Below are positions 28,623 through 37,377 of a stretch of 60,709 nt of DNA, piece after piece. The stretch's first letter is position 1. Every line of letters begins with the position of its first letter. The position numbers were made by a program, and so were the translations under genes. The notes under the pieces are model-generated. The model was not told the DNA's origin, searched no databases, and was given only the letters and a program-made list of their open reading frames with translations. The stretch comes from Pseudomonadota bacterium (GTDB lineage: Bacteria > Desulfobacterota > Desulfobacteria > Desulfobacterales > JAHIVH01), in assembly GCA_018816735.1 (NCBI GenBank), contig JAHIVH010000044.1, forward strand, positions 1 to 60,709, in the 5' to 3' direction.

Positions 28623-29162
28623 TCAAAAAACATCGTGGTGAACAAATTCAATGATTTCTCTTCGTTTTGGTGGAGAAGGGATTTTCTCAGGATATCCGGC
28701 AGGTACCAGTACTATCGTCTCATATCCTGATGGAACCTGAAGTATTTTTCCTGCCGCCGCATGATCAAATGATCCGACAATCACCGTTCCCAGACCCAAA
28801 GAATGCGCAGCCAGACATAAACTCTGTACCGCAATACCAAGGTCAAACATCATCCAGTCACCCAATTGGGTCACCGCAATATCTTTATAAAAACCGGCAC
28901 TGTTCTTTTTTCCACATACAGCGAAAAGCAAAGGCGCCGATATAATGGATTTTGTTGCCGGGTTCTTGGGAGAGATAACGTTTTTCAGATTTTCTCTGAT
29001 TGTGCTGTCCTTGATAATGATAATTTCCCAGCATTGGGTATTTGCCCATGAAGGAGACCATCTGACAGATTCCAAAAGATGGTTTAAAATATCCTCAGAT
29101 ATATTCTTTTCAGAAAAATTTCTTACACTTCGTCGTTCCTTGATCGTATTTATCAAATCCAT
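28623..29162 (-). CDS. Nitroreductase-family flavoprotein
   Basis: 179 residues. The FMN-binding RRSVRNFSEK near the N-terminus and the AAHSLGLGTVIVGSF and LVPAGYPEKIP segments are typical of the nitroreductase family, which uses NAD(P)H and FMN to reduce nitro or related substrates. The start at MDLINTIKERRS has GGAG six bases upstream, better than an ATG seven codons earlier. Substrate unknown. Confidence 0.92.
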   Translation of the reverse strand: MDLINTIKERRSVRNFSEKNISEDILNHLLESVRWSPSWANTQCWEIIIIKDSTIRENLKNVISPKNPATKSIISAPLLFAVCGKKNSAGFYKDIAVTQLGDWMMFDLGIAVQSLCLAAHSLGLGTVIVGSFDHAAAGKILQVPSGYETIVLVPAGYPEKIPSPPKRREIIEFVHHDVF

Positions 29163-29253
29163 AATTATCTCCATGTGTCCCAAATAAAATCATTCCAATA
29201 AATATTTACAGACGTTTATCCTATCCATTATTTTTTTTGTGCGGGTATGTTCT

Positions 29254-30231
29254 TCAGGCTTCAGCATCAACTTTGCTGTCCTCCTCAACTTCCTCAGGGC
29301 TTTCTTCCACTTTTTGCGGTTTTAGCAGCTGGTTTTCATAATCTTCCACAATTTTACGTTCAGTTGTTATGATAATGGTATTGATCACCAGTTCTTGAAT
29401 TTTGTTTTCAAGATAAGGGTTGAGCACATCCTTTAATTCATTTAGGATTTCCTGTGCCTTGTCAACCGTTCGTAATTCCTGATATGTTTTTGAGCTTAAA
29501 TAAAAAATAGCGGCTTCTCTTACCCGAGGATGAAGCTTGGGAGGGGCCGGAGGTAATGTGCCCTCTTCATATGGGACTTCAAGGATAATATCCACATCAA
29601 GGCAAAGATATCTTCGTTTATGCCGTATTTGGGTTCTGCTCAAATTAACAATAATAGATCCCAGGCTTGCTTTTATCGTCCCCCCCGTGACCTCGTCTGT
29701 ATTTTTCCCGGAACTGCTGACACGCATCCATTCCATCACCATGTCATCAAAACCTTTCAAAACAAGCCTGTCTTTATTTAACTCAACAATTTCAAAAGGT
29801 TTTGTAACCCCTTTTTGCCAGCCCGTTTCCTCGTCATCAGACGCGATTACGCTCATGACCAGAAATATTTTCGGTTTCGAAGCTTCTGTTTCAGCCTCAT
29901 TTTTTTTCCCGGTCTCATCTTTCTTTTCCTTTTCACCCTGGCCCTCAGGAAGACCGCCTTCTAACTCGTCCGTGTAAAACCATTCACCTGAAATTTTGCC
30001 TTTTTTGGCAACAATTTTGGATAATTTCCCCTCAACCCTGTTTTCAAGAATCCAGGAGCCATTGGCATGAAATGACAAAATTGAATGCACTTTGCCCTGG
30101 TTCATTCGCCAGGAACCAAGCAGAAATTCCTCTACCTTTGGTCCGCTTTTACACCCGCTTAACAAGGTCAGGTTAATCAGAAAGAAAACTGAAAGGAAAG
30201 CACAACAAAATTGAGCCTGTTTATTTATCAT
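29254..30231 (-). CDS. Lipoprotein with a FliL-like domain
   Basis: 325 residues. A lipoprotein signal peptide ends at LLSGC (Cys27). Residues about 30-190 form an unrecognised beta-rich region with a Lys/Glu-rich insert. About 200-310 resemble FliL: NLSRTQIRHKRRYLCLDVDIILE, HPRVREAAIFYLSSK and the NIIIT-like end. FliL normally has a transmembrane helix and sits at the flagellar motor. Here the domain is attached to a lipid anchor instead, with no flagellar genes nearby. The role is unknown; a periplasmic scaffold is plausible. Confidence 0.8.
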   Translation of the reverse strand: MINKQAQFCCAFLSVFFLINLTLLSGCKSGPKVEEFLLGSWRMNQGKVHSILSFHANGSWILENRVEGKLSKIVAKKGKISGEWFYTDELEGGLPEGQGEKEKKDETGKKNEAETEASKPKIFLVMSVIASDDEETGWQKGVTKPFEIVELNKDRLVLKGFDDMVMEWMRVSSSGKNTDEVTGGTIKASLGSIIVNLSRTQIRHKRRYLCLDVDIILEVPYEEGTLPPAPPKLHPRVREAAIFYLSSKTYQELRTVDKAQEILNELKDVLNPYLENKIQELVINTIIITTERKIVEDYENQLLKPQKVEESPEEVEEDSKVDAEA

Positions 30232-30350
30232 GGTATTGCTGCCATATTATCTTTTCTTGTTGCTGTTCAAAACAATCTTTTGATAAACTGTAAGGCGTTT
30301 CTTGAAACGATTCTTGAAAAAGATGCCCCATAGTACTGACATAAAAATAA

Positions 30351-30381
30351 AAAAGCAACACTCTTTCAAAGTGTTGCTTTT
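30351..30381 (-). terminator. Intrinsic terminator of the HesB-like selenoprotein gene
   Basis: A perfect 12-bp inverted repeat (AAAAGCAACACT and its complement) with a 7-nt loop lies 30 bp after the selenoprotein stop. On the minus strand it is followed by a T-rich tract. Confidence 0.9.
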
Positions 30382-30410
30382 CTAAATCTGTATCTCCATG
30401 GAGGCAGATA

Positions 30411-30728
30411 TTATGTTGTCCCGCAGCCCCCACCTGAACCACAACTTGAACAGCCAGCGCCCAAATCTATACTTGAAGAAATAAAAAATCCTGTTGACAG
30501 AAAATCAACCTTAATCGGTTTTGCCATGTTCAGAAATTCTTTATCAACGATGTAATCATGTCCGTCATACTGAAAAACTTCATCTGTATCTTTTGTCTCA
30601 TCCAGAGCCATTGCCAGAGATGGCCCACCTCAACCGCCCTGGTTAAGAAAAATCCGGACAGGCTTGGCATCCTTGCCTTTAAAATATTCTGCAACCTGCT
30701 CCTGGGCTGCCTGAGTGACTTCTACCAT
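30411..30728 (-). CDS. HesB/IscA-like selenoprotein (UGA read as Sec)
   Basis: 105 residues if the in-frame TGA at 30632-30630 is read through as selenocysteine (residue 33). The ATG follows GGAGAA. The sequence before it, MVEVTQAAQEQVAEYFKGKD, and after it, GGPSLAMALDE, form one continuous HesB-like domain, with Sec in NQGG-U-GGPS at the place of the first conserved Cys of IscA/HesB proteins. The C-terminus has a Cys cluster (CSSCGSGGGC). HesB-like selenoproteins with Sec here are known (TIGR01911). A predicted SECIS hairpin follows the TGA. Iron-sulfur or redox role is inferred. Confidence 0.88.
30605..30626 (-). promoter_or_regulatory. Predicted bacterial SECIS hairpin
   Basis: Three bases after the TGA, GGGCCAT and ATGGCTC pair as a 7-bp stem with one G-U, around the 8-nt loop CTCTGGCA containing GG. 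Position and loop content fit a SelB-dependent SECIS element. Folding was done by hand. Confidence 0.75.
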
Positions 30729-30871
30729 AGTGTTCTCCTTGTTATCGATAAATTAAATAACCAATAAATTTAGTATTAATTTTATCACTGATAACCGGTA
30801 TGTCAATGACTAAAAAAACAAACCGTTGATATGTATACATTTTTCAGTAAAAAAATCGGGGGGATTCCCAT

Positions 30872-31393
30872 TTATTTTGATTTCAGAACGCGTGTATACA
30901 CATCCACATGTGCAACTGAAAATAATACAAAAATTATCTTCTCAATTGTTTTATCCTTTTTAAGAAACGTGATGCATGTATCTGTTGCTATTTGGCATGC
31001 ATCCTCAACCGGATAACCATATACACCACAACTGATTGCCGGAAAGGCAATTTGCCTCACATGATAATCCACTGCAAGAGACAGGGAATTCCTGTAACAT
31101 GATGCCAGAAATTTACTGTCTTCCAGTTTGCCAGAATATATGGGTCCAACAGTATGGATAACATATTTGGCCGGCAACATATGACCTCGGGTAATTCGGG
31201 CCTCACCTGTTGGACATCCGCCTATTTTACGGCATTCTGCAAGCAGGTCCGGTCCGGCAGCTCTATGAATGGCACCATCCACACCGCCACCGCCTAAAAG
31301 AGATGAATTTGCTGCATTTACAATAGCATCCACCTTCAGTAAAGTGATGTCCCCCTGCTTGATATCAATCCTGTCACGGATTTCTGTTTCCAT
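30872..31393 (-). CDS. Macrodomain protein (YmdB-like ADP-ribose hydrolase)
   Basis: 173 residues, a single macrodomain. It has [22 protein letters not shown] near the N-terminus (adenine and distal ribose binding), [17 protein letters not shown] and [12 protein letters not shown]. YmdB-type enzymes hydrolyse O-acetyl-ADP-ribose or ADP-ribose from proteins. It lies alone between the selenoprotein and ndk. The start METEIRDRI fits the usual family length. Confidence 0.93.
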   Translation of the reverse strand: METEIRDRIDIKQGDITLLKVDAIVNAANSSLLGGGGVDGAIHRAAGPDLLAECRKIGGCPTGEARITRGHMLPAKYVIHTVGPIYSGKLEDSKFLASCYRNSLSLAVDYHVRQIAFPAISCGVYGYPVEDACQIATDTCITFLKKDKTIEKIIFVLFSVAHVDVYTRVLKSK

Positions 31394-31772
31394 CGCTTCC
31401 TCCGGCCCTCGGTTTATTGGGTTCGTTGAGTTACTTGAGTTTGTTGAGTTACTTGGATTACTTGGTTGAATAGTTAAATTGTTGATTGAATAAATAGAGA
31501 ATTGGTTGAATGGGCAATAAAGACAACATTAAAGGCTAATGATAACCATTCTTTTGTAAATTAAGGGCAGAATTCCTTAAAAACCATTAGACTATTTATC
31601 TACTCAACTGTTTAACTCTCTTTACCTTTCACCTTTTACCATTAACCCTGTTTTTATAGAGTACTGAACCGATAAAATCAATGATATACATAATTCATAC
31701 ACCAGGAGTTGACTTGATAATTACCTTCTGTTATTTGAGGTTTTCAAAATAAAAGGAAAGGAAAAACAGATT
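31394..31772. other. Gene-free stretch with short tandem-like repeats before ndk
   Basis: About 380 bp without a gene. The macrodomain-proximal part holds imperfect repeats built on TTGAGTTACTTG (about 31425-31466). The rest is AT-rich. The ndk promoter candidate lies at its right end. Confidence 0.6.
31709..31736 (+). promoter_or_regulatory. Candidate sigma70 promoter of ndk-trmJ
   Basis: TTGACT and TTATTT separated by 16 bp, about 37 bp before the ndk start. The -35 box is good but the -10 box is weak. Confidence 0.4.
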
Positions 31773-32189
31773 ATGGAAAAGACATTATCAATTATCAAAC
31801 CTGATGGTGTAAAAAAAAATGTCATCGGCGAGGTGATCAAACGCTTTGAGGCAAATGACATTAAAATAGCCGCCATGAAAATGGTTCATCTGACAAGGAC
31901 CCAGGCAGAAGGATTTTACGCTGTTCATAAAGAACGTCCTTTTTTTAAAAGTCTTACGGAATTCATGAGTTCCGGTCCCATTGTCGTTATGGTGCTAAAA
32001 GGCAATGATGTCATTGCCAAAAATCGAAAACTGATGGGGGCAACCAATTTTAAGGAGGCTGAAGAAGGAACCATTCGTAAAGATTTTGCAACTGACATTG
32101 AAAAAAACGTCGTACACGGGTCAGATGCGCCTGAAACAGCTGCTTTTGAAATCGGTTACTTTTTCAATAGCTTTGAAATCACCGGTTGA
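31773..32189 (+). CDS. ndk: Nucleoside diphosphate kinase
   Basis: 138 residues, the normal family length. It exchanges the terminal phosphate between nucleoside triphosphates and diphosphates through a phospho-His. The signature [10 protein letters not shown] opens the protein, and the active-site His lies in [18 protein letters not shown] precedes the ATG. The stop overlaps the trmJ start (TGATG), so the two genes are coupled. Confidence 0.97.
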   Translation: MEKTLSIIKPDGVKKNVIGEVIKRFEANDIKIAAMKMVHLTRTQAEGFYAVHKERPFFKSLTEFMSSGPIVVMVLKGNDVIAKNRKLMGATNFKEAEEGTIRKDFATDIEKNVVHGSDAPETAAFEIGYFFNSFEITG

Positions 32190-32947
32190 TGTCTGACACC
32201 CTTATTCTCGACAATATCACTATCGTGCTGAAAAAGCCCCGGTTTCCTGAAAATATCGGGGCAACAGCACGGGCAATGAGCAACATGGGTTTGAGCCATT
32301 TGACTGTTGTTATGCCCGAGAACTATGAACTGGAAAAAATTTACAAAATGGCCACCCATAAAGCAGCGCATATTGTTGACAACGCAGTGATCGTGTCAAA
32401 TATGGAAGACGCGCTTTGTGATTTTACCTATGTTATCGGCAGTTCGGCCCGGATGGGGAAACAAAGGCTTGAATTTGATTCACCGGAAGAACTCGCAGAA
32501 AAACTGACCGCTGTTACGCACAACAACAAAACAGCCATTTTATTCGGACCGGAAGACAGAGGCCTTACAAACGAAGATATCAGATATTGCCATTCACTTG
32601 TCCATATCCCTACAGCCCAATTTTCTTCGTTGAATCTTTCACAGGCTGTAATCGTGATTGCTTACGAATTATTCAAAAAAAGTTTTGTCCCCACTGAAAT
32701 ATTTACCCCCAAACTGGCAAAAGTTATTGAGCTTGAGGGGATGTACAATCACTTGAAAGATATTCTTGAAAAAATTAAATTTGAAAATCCTCAAAACGCA
32801 GATTACTGGTTGAACCGATTCAGGAAGTTTTTCACAAGAGTTCCGATAAGAGCCAAAGAAGTCAAGTTGGTGCGGGGCATGTTAAAACAAATCAACCGAT
32901 ATGGTGAAAAAAGATACCAGGATGGTCTAAAAGACAAAAATTCATAA
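32189..32947 (+). CDS. trmJ: tRNA (cytidine/uridine-2'-O-)-methyltransferase TrmJ-like
   Basis: 252 residues of the SPOUT/TrmH class. The motifs RFPENIGATARAM, ILFGPEDRGLTNED and SLNLSQAVIVIAYEL are characteristic of TrmJ, which 2'-O-methylates position 32 of tRNA with AdoMet. A C-terminal helical extension fits TrmJ. The ATG shares its A with the ndk stop. It converges on cheR with about 32 bp between stops. Confidence 0.92.
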   Translation: MSDTLILDNITIVLKKPRFPENIGATARAMSNMGLSHLTVVMPENYELEKIYKMATHKAAHIVDNAVIVSNMEDALCDFTYVIGSSARMGKQRLEFDSPEELAEKLTAVTHNNKTAILFGPEDRGLTNEDIRYCHSLVHIPTAQFSSLNLSQAVIVIAYELFKKSFVPTEIFTPKLAKVIELEGMYNHLKDILEKIKFENPQNADYWLNRFRKFFTRVPIRAKEVKLVRGMLKQINRYGEKRYQDGLKDKNS

Positions 32948-32979
32948 AACAGGTATTTCATTTTCTTCTTGCGCTGTTC

Positions 32980-33834
32980 TCAAAGTGTAAGCCTGTAGCA
33001 AATGCTCCCTTCAAAATTTATCATATCAAATCGTTCGGAATAACTTGTAACACTCTCCCCCGTCCCTAGAATTAAAAATCCCGAGGGTTTTAATACACTT
33101 TCAATTCTCCGGAACAGTTCTTTTTTGAAATTTTCCGAAAAATATATCATTACATTTCGGATAAAAATAACATCAAAGGGTCCCATGATCCCTGCAACAG
33201 GCTCTTTTAAATTAAAATTTTTAAATTTGATCATTTGTCTCACTTCTGGAGAAATGGTCCAGGCATTATCCTCTTTGGTAAAATACTTATCTATATAGTA
33301 TGACGGCAACCCTCTTCCAATGGCAATCGAATCAAATTTCCCCGATTCTGCAATTGAAAGAGCACGTGTGGAAACATCGGTGGCAAAAACCTTCACATGT
33401 TCATAAAACGTTTGGCTGAATTGAAGGCGGCCACTTAATTCCAAGGCAAGCATGGCTATTGAATACGGCTCTTGTCCTGTTGAACATGCAGCAGACCAAA
33501 TGTGAATTTTTTTATTTTCTCCTGATTGCAAACCTTCATTGAGTTCGGGAAAAATTTTTTTTTCAAGGATGGAGAAAGGATGTGTATCCCTGAACCATAA
33601 GGTTTCATTTGTGGTAATTGCATCGACAAGATCCGTTATCAGGGGACTGGTTCGTTTTGCCTCTTTAATTTTAAAATAATAATCTGTAAAGGATTTACAG
33701 TGAGATTCGTTTACAAGATGTGACAGACGGGTTTCTATCAGATATTTTTTATTTTCAGCGAGAAAAATTCCTGTTTTTTCATGGATGATATCTCTTATTA
33801 AAAGGAATTCATTCGTTGATATAGATAATTTCAT
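32980..33834 (-). CDS. cheR: Chemotaxis protein methyltransferase
   Basis: 284 residues. N-terminal helical CheR domain, then the AdoMet-binding domain with IWSAACSTGQEPYSIAM, FATDVSTRAL and FIRNVMIYF. It methylates glutamates of chemoreceptors, here probably the two MCPs in the same operon. Ribosome site AAGGAA. It is the last gene of the hydrogenase-chemotaxis operon, 47 bp after cheB. Confidence 0.95.
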   Translation of the reverse strand: MKLSISTNEFLLIRDIIHEKTGIFLAENKKYLIETRLSHLVNESHCKSFTDYYFKIKEAKRTSPLITDLVDAITTNETLWFRDTHPFSILEKKIFPELNEGLQSGENKKIHIWSAACSTGQEPYSIAMLALELSGRLQFSQTFYEHVKVFATDVSTRALSIAESGKFDSIAIGRGLPSYYIDKYFTKEDNAWTISPEVRQMIKFKNFNLKEPVAGIMGPFDVIFIRNVMIYFSENFKKELFRRIESVLKPSGFLILGTGESVTSYSERFDMINFEGSICYRLTL

Positions 33835-33881
33835 CAGGGTTCCTTAATTGAAAGGCCTCTATTAAAAGGGCATAAACGACA

Positions 33882-35054
33882 TCAGCTTCGCTTCATTTGC
33901 GGAAGTCTTTGCTGAACAAGATATATGATTCTTTCGGCAAGCTGTTCCAGGGGCACTTTTTCATCTGACAACCCCGCCTCATCCATACTTCGTGACATCC
34001 CGTAAACAACACATGTATCCTCTGTTTGAGACAAGCAGAAGCAACCTTCTTTTTTCATTTGTCTGACACCTTCCACGCCATCTTTCCCCATACCCGTCAT
34101 GATAACTGCGAGTATATTCCCGCCATAAACATGTGCAACTGACCTGAAAAGCACATCAGCAGCAGGCCGCACACTGTTCTCCGGTGGTTCTTCATTTAAA
34201 CCGATATATTTTTTATTATCAAAAAGAGGATTACTTTTTACGATCATGTGTTTACCGCCAGGCGCCACATATACGATGTTGGATCGGATCTCATCGCCAT
34301 CTACTGCTTCAACAACCTGAATATCGGAAATACTATTAAGGGTTGCAATAAATGACTTTGTCAGATGAGAAGGCATATGCTGAACAAGAAAAACAGGGAC
34401 CCCAATGTTGGCTGGCAAGCCGGGTATCACTTGTTCCAATGATTTGGGCCCCCCCGTGGATGATGCAATCACAACAACATCAATCCTGGAAAGAAGCAAT
34501 GTAATTTTTGAGGATTCCTTTTTATGTAAAATAATATCATCCTGATCTTTTTTGCTTCCCAAATCCTTTTTTTGCGCGTTTGGAGGCTCAACCGGATTGC
34601 CCAAAGGGACCGCCCTGGGTATCCCCGGAGAGCTGGTCAATTTAAAATTTTTCTGTGATTTGATCGGGGCGATCATTGTAATAAATCTTAATCGTAATGC
34701 CCTGAACTGTTTCTCATCACCACGAATTGTTCCTAAAAAATCTGAGGCCCCAAGGCGGGAAGCCTTTTCAAAATCTGTCCCGTCATCTTCTGACTCACAG
34801 TTAATCATAATGATTTTCACTGCCGGATAATTTTCCCTGACTTCTTTAACAATTTTAAAACCATCGGTTGATGCCAGCTTCATATCAACCAAAACCAGAT
34901 CCGTTTCAATGCTCCTCAATTTTGACAGGGCAAGACCGCAGGTTGAAACGACGCCAACAATCTCCGTATCGGCTATTTCTTCTGCGACACGCCAGATAAT
35001 TTCCTGATGAATTACATTGCCATCGACAACCAATATTTTTACCAAATTATCCAT
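33882..35054 (-). CDS. cheB: Chemotaxis methylesterase CheB with a degenerate receiver
   Basis: 390 residues: receiver (about 1-125), linker, and methylesterase domain (about 205-385). The esterase catalytic residues are present in ASSTGG, QHMPSHL and MTGMGKDG. In the receiver the phosphorylatable Asp is kept (LVLVDMK), but the acidic pair VDD reads VDG, and the expected Lys-Pro near the end of the domain reads GTI. The conserved Thr/Ser is also not obvious. So phosphorylation control may be weak or absent. It removes methyl or amide groups from the operon's MCPs. Confidence 0.93.
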   Translation of the reverse strand: MDNLVKILVVDGNVIHQEIIWRVAEEIADTEIVGVVSTCGLALSKLRSIETDLVLVDMKLASTDGFKIVKEVRENYPAVKIIMINCESEDDGTDFEKASRLGASDFLGTIRGDEKQFRALRLRFITMIAPIKSQKNFKLTSSPGIPRAVPLGNPVEPPNAQKKDLGSKKDQDDIILHKKESSKITLLLSRIDVVVIASSTGGPKSLEQVIPGLPANIGVPVFLVQHMPSHLTKSFIATLNSISDIQVVEAVDGDEIRSNIVYVAPGGKHMIVKSNPLFDNKKYIGLNEEPPENSVRPAADVLFRSVAHVYGGNILAVIMTGMGKDGVEGVRQMKKEGCFCLSQTEDTCVVYGMSRSMDEAGLSDEKVPLEQLAERIIYLVQQRLPQMKRS

Positions 35055-35094
35055 TACCTGTCAGTCCATTTCCTCTGATTATTTTTTATAATCC

Positions 35095-37338
35095 CTAAAT
35101 TCTGAATTGCTCAATAACGGCTTTTAAATGGGAAGAAATCCTTGCAAGCTCTTCAGCCTGTTTTTTCGTAGATGCCGCCCCCGTGGATGTGGCGCCAACA
35201 GATTCATGAACGCCTTTTACATTCTCCAGCACAATATTGGTTTCAGCAGCTGCCTCTCCGGTATCCTTGGAAATTGTATGGGCACCACTCGCGACTTCAC
35301 CTAAATTTCTTGAAATCTCAAGCTCCATATTGATGGCTTCCTGAACGTTTTGAGAAGCGTCTTCTGCTCCTTTTGCCGCCTCTGTCACATTGTTTGAAAC
35401 CGTTTTGGCCGCACTGGCTGTATCACCAATATTTTTTGATATTTCATTTGTGGTTGCCGTCTGTTCTTCAACAGCTGTTGCGATATTCCCCATAATCAAA
35501 TTAATTTCCGAGATAACGCTTACAATTGCCTCAATTGCTTTAACGGCAGCTTCTGTGTTTTTCTGCATACCTTCCACTTTTTCCCGAATTTCCTCAGTAG
35601 CACCTGACGTTTGGCGGGCCAGTTCCTTGACTTCATTTGCAACAACTGCAAATCCTTTCCCGGCCTCACCCGCACCCGCTGCTTCAATTGTAGCATTTAA
35701 AGCCAGAAGATTCGTTTGGGCGGCAATACCTTGAATCAGCTCAACAACATCTCCTATTTCTCTGGCTGCCCCTCCCAGGGTGACCATCAATTCTGACGTC
35801 ACGCCAGCCTGTTCTGATGCATCATTGGTTACATTTGCACCTCGGGAAGAATTCCTCGCCACTTCATTTAATGTGGCGTACATCTCATCTATTGCCACAG
35901 CAACCGTATTCACCGCATTTGACATCTGTTCAGCCGCGCTGGCGACAGAATTGAGATTATCAGAAACATTACCGGAAGCATCTCCTATTTCTCGCATATT
36001 TTTTGAAAGCCCTTGGGATGCAGAGGCAATCGAGGACACCTGCGCACTAATCTGTTCAATAGCTGTTGCAATATTTTTTATTTTTTCATTCGTTTTATCA
36101 GTGGCTTGTTCGGCATCGTCGGATTGACCTTTCATTGTCATTGCCTTTTGTCCCATGTCTTCTGATATGTCGAGCAGCTCTTTTGATGAATTATTTAAAA
36201 GAATCACATCTTCAGTGACACGTTTTATCGTATTCTGTAACTTATCGACAAACTGATTAAACCACTTTGCCAGCTCACCTATCTCCGTCTTTTCAACAAC
36301 ATCGATTCTACTGGTGAGATCTCCCTCGCCTTCTGCGATGTCCCGCAAACTTTTCACCACCATGTTGATACTGTTCTGGGTCGATCGAATGGTAAAAAAA
36401 CCGATAATCAACAATGCAGAAATCCCTATGGCCAGAATAATCATACCGAATATACGCCCGATGGCAGTTACTTTTTTGATCTCCTGACTTGAGATATCAA
36501 TAATTTCAGTTGTCAAACGCTGTATTAAATCGCCGGTCTGTTTTAATTCATTATTCAGGTCAACGTTATTTTTCAGATTCATGGAAATGCCGTCTTCAAT
36601 GTCTTTCACTTCCGGCCATACCCTCATGGCTTTGTTCCAGTTTCCGAGGTAATCAGACTTATTGATAAGCCGTGCAAGATTGTTCATTTTTACAATCTCT
36701 GCAGAAATGAATTTCTCGGATTCCTCCCTTTTCTGGGAATAGGCCTCAAAATCAAGCTGAACAAAAAGGGATTGAAGCAAAATAATGATCTTGTCTATTT
36801 TTCCCTGCATAATAACAAGCTGATCTCTGAAAGCAGATTCATTTGAGGAGAGTGATTCGCCTTCCATAGATAAAAAAGATTCTTCATTACTTATCATTCC
36901 AACAATACCTGAAAGTTGCTGTGTAACCTGACCGAGTTTTTCATAGAAAATTTTGAGACTCTCCTTTGTTTTCTTTTTATTTTCCAGGATTTTGTCAAAT
37001 ACCTTATATCGCTCTTCATTGGCTTCAGATATCTGGTTTAAAATATTTCGAGCATCTTCTCTTAGGGAGAAGGCGTCGACCCGCTTCAAAAGGGTTTCCA
37101 TTTCCTTTCTTATTGTCTGGATATGATCAAGCAAACCAGCGTCATTTAACTTGATAAACTGTTCTTCAAGCATCATGCATTTGGAAATATTCAAGGCCAC
37201 TTTCTTGCTGTAATCTGACATTTCAGCTCTTTTATTTTTTGAAGCGTCAATAATCAAATTGGTTGTAAAAATAAAAAAAAGCAGCACAATACCAATCAAC
37301 AACAGCAATGAAATTCTTGATTTTATGCTTGCAAACAT
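35095..37338 (-). CDS. Methyl-accepting chemotaxis protein with large helical sensor domain
   Basis: 747 residues. Transmembrane helices at about 8-30 and 297-317 bracket a 265-residue, all-helical periplasmic domain of a size fitting a helical bimodular (HBM-like) sensor. HAMP and the long signalling coiled coil follow, with the highly conserved hairpin tip [20 protein letters not shown]. No CxxCH is present. The C-terminus IEQFRI resembles that of the next MCP, and there is no NWETF-type tether. It follows the heme MCP by 39 bp. Ribosome site GGGAGA. Confidence 0.95.
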   Translation of the reverse strand: MFASIKSRISLLLLIGIVLLFFIFTTNLIIDASKNKRAEMSDYSKKVALNISKCMMLEEQFIKLNDAGLLDHIQTIRKEMETLLKRVDAFSLREDARNILNQISEANEERYKVFDKILENKKKTKESLKIFYEKLGQVTQQLSGIVGMISNEESFLSMEGESLSSNESAFRDQLVIMQGKIDKIIILLQSLFVQLDFEAYSQKREESEKFISAEIVKMNNLARLINKSDYLGNWNKAMRVWPEVKDIEDGISMNLKNNVDLNNELKQTGDLIQRLTTEIIDISSQEIKKVTAIGRIFGMIILAIGISALLIIGFFTIRSTQNSINMVVKSLRDIAEGEGDLTSRIDVVEKTEIGELAKWFNQFVDKLQNTIKRVTEDVILLNNSSKELLDISEDMGQKAMTMKGQSDDAEQATDKTNEKIKNIATAIEQISAQVSSIASASQGLSKNMREIGDASGNVSDNLNSVASAAEQMSNAVNTVAVAIDEMYATLNEVARNSSRGANVTNDASEQAGVTSELMVTLGGAAREIGDVVELIQGIAAQTNLLALNATIEAAGAGEAGKGFAVVANEVKELARQTSGATEEIREKVEGMQKNTEAAVKAIEAIVSVISEINLIMGNIATAVEEQTATTNEISKNIGDTASAAKTVSNNVTEAAKGAEDASQNVQEAINMELEISRNLGEVASGAHTISKDTGEAAAETNIVLENVKGVHESVGATSTGAASTKKQAEELARISSHLKAVIEQFRI

Positions 37339-37377
37339 ATTCTTCTCCCTTTTTTAAGGTCTTATATGCCGTATGGG

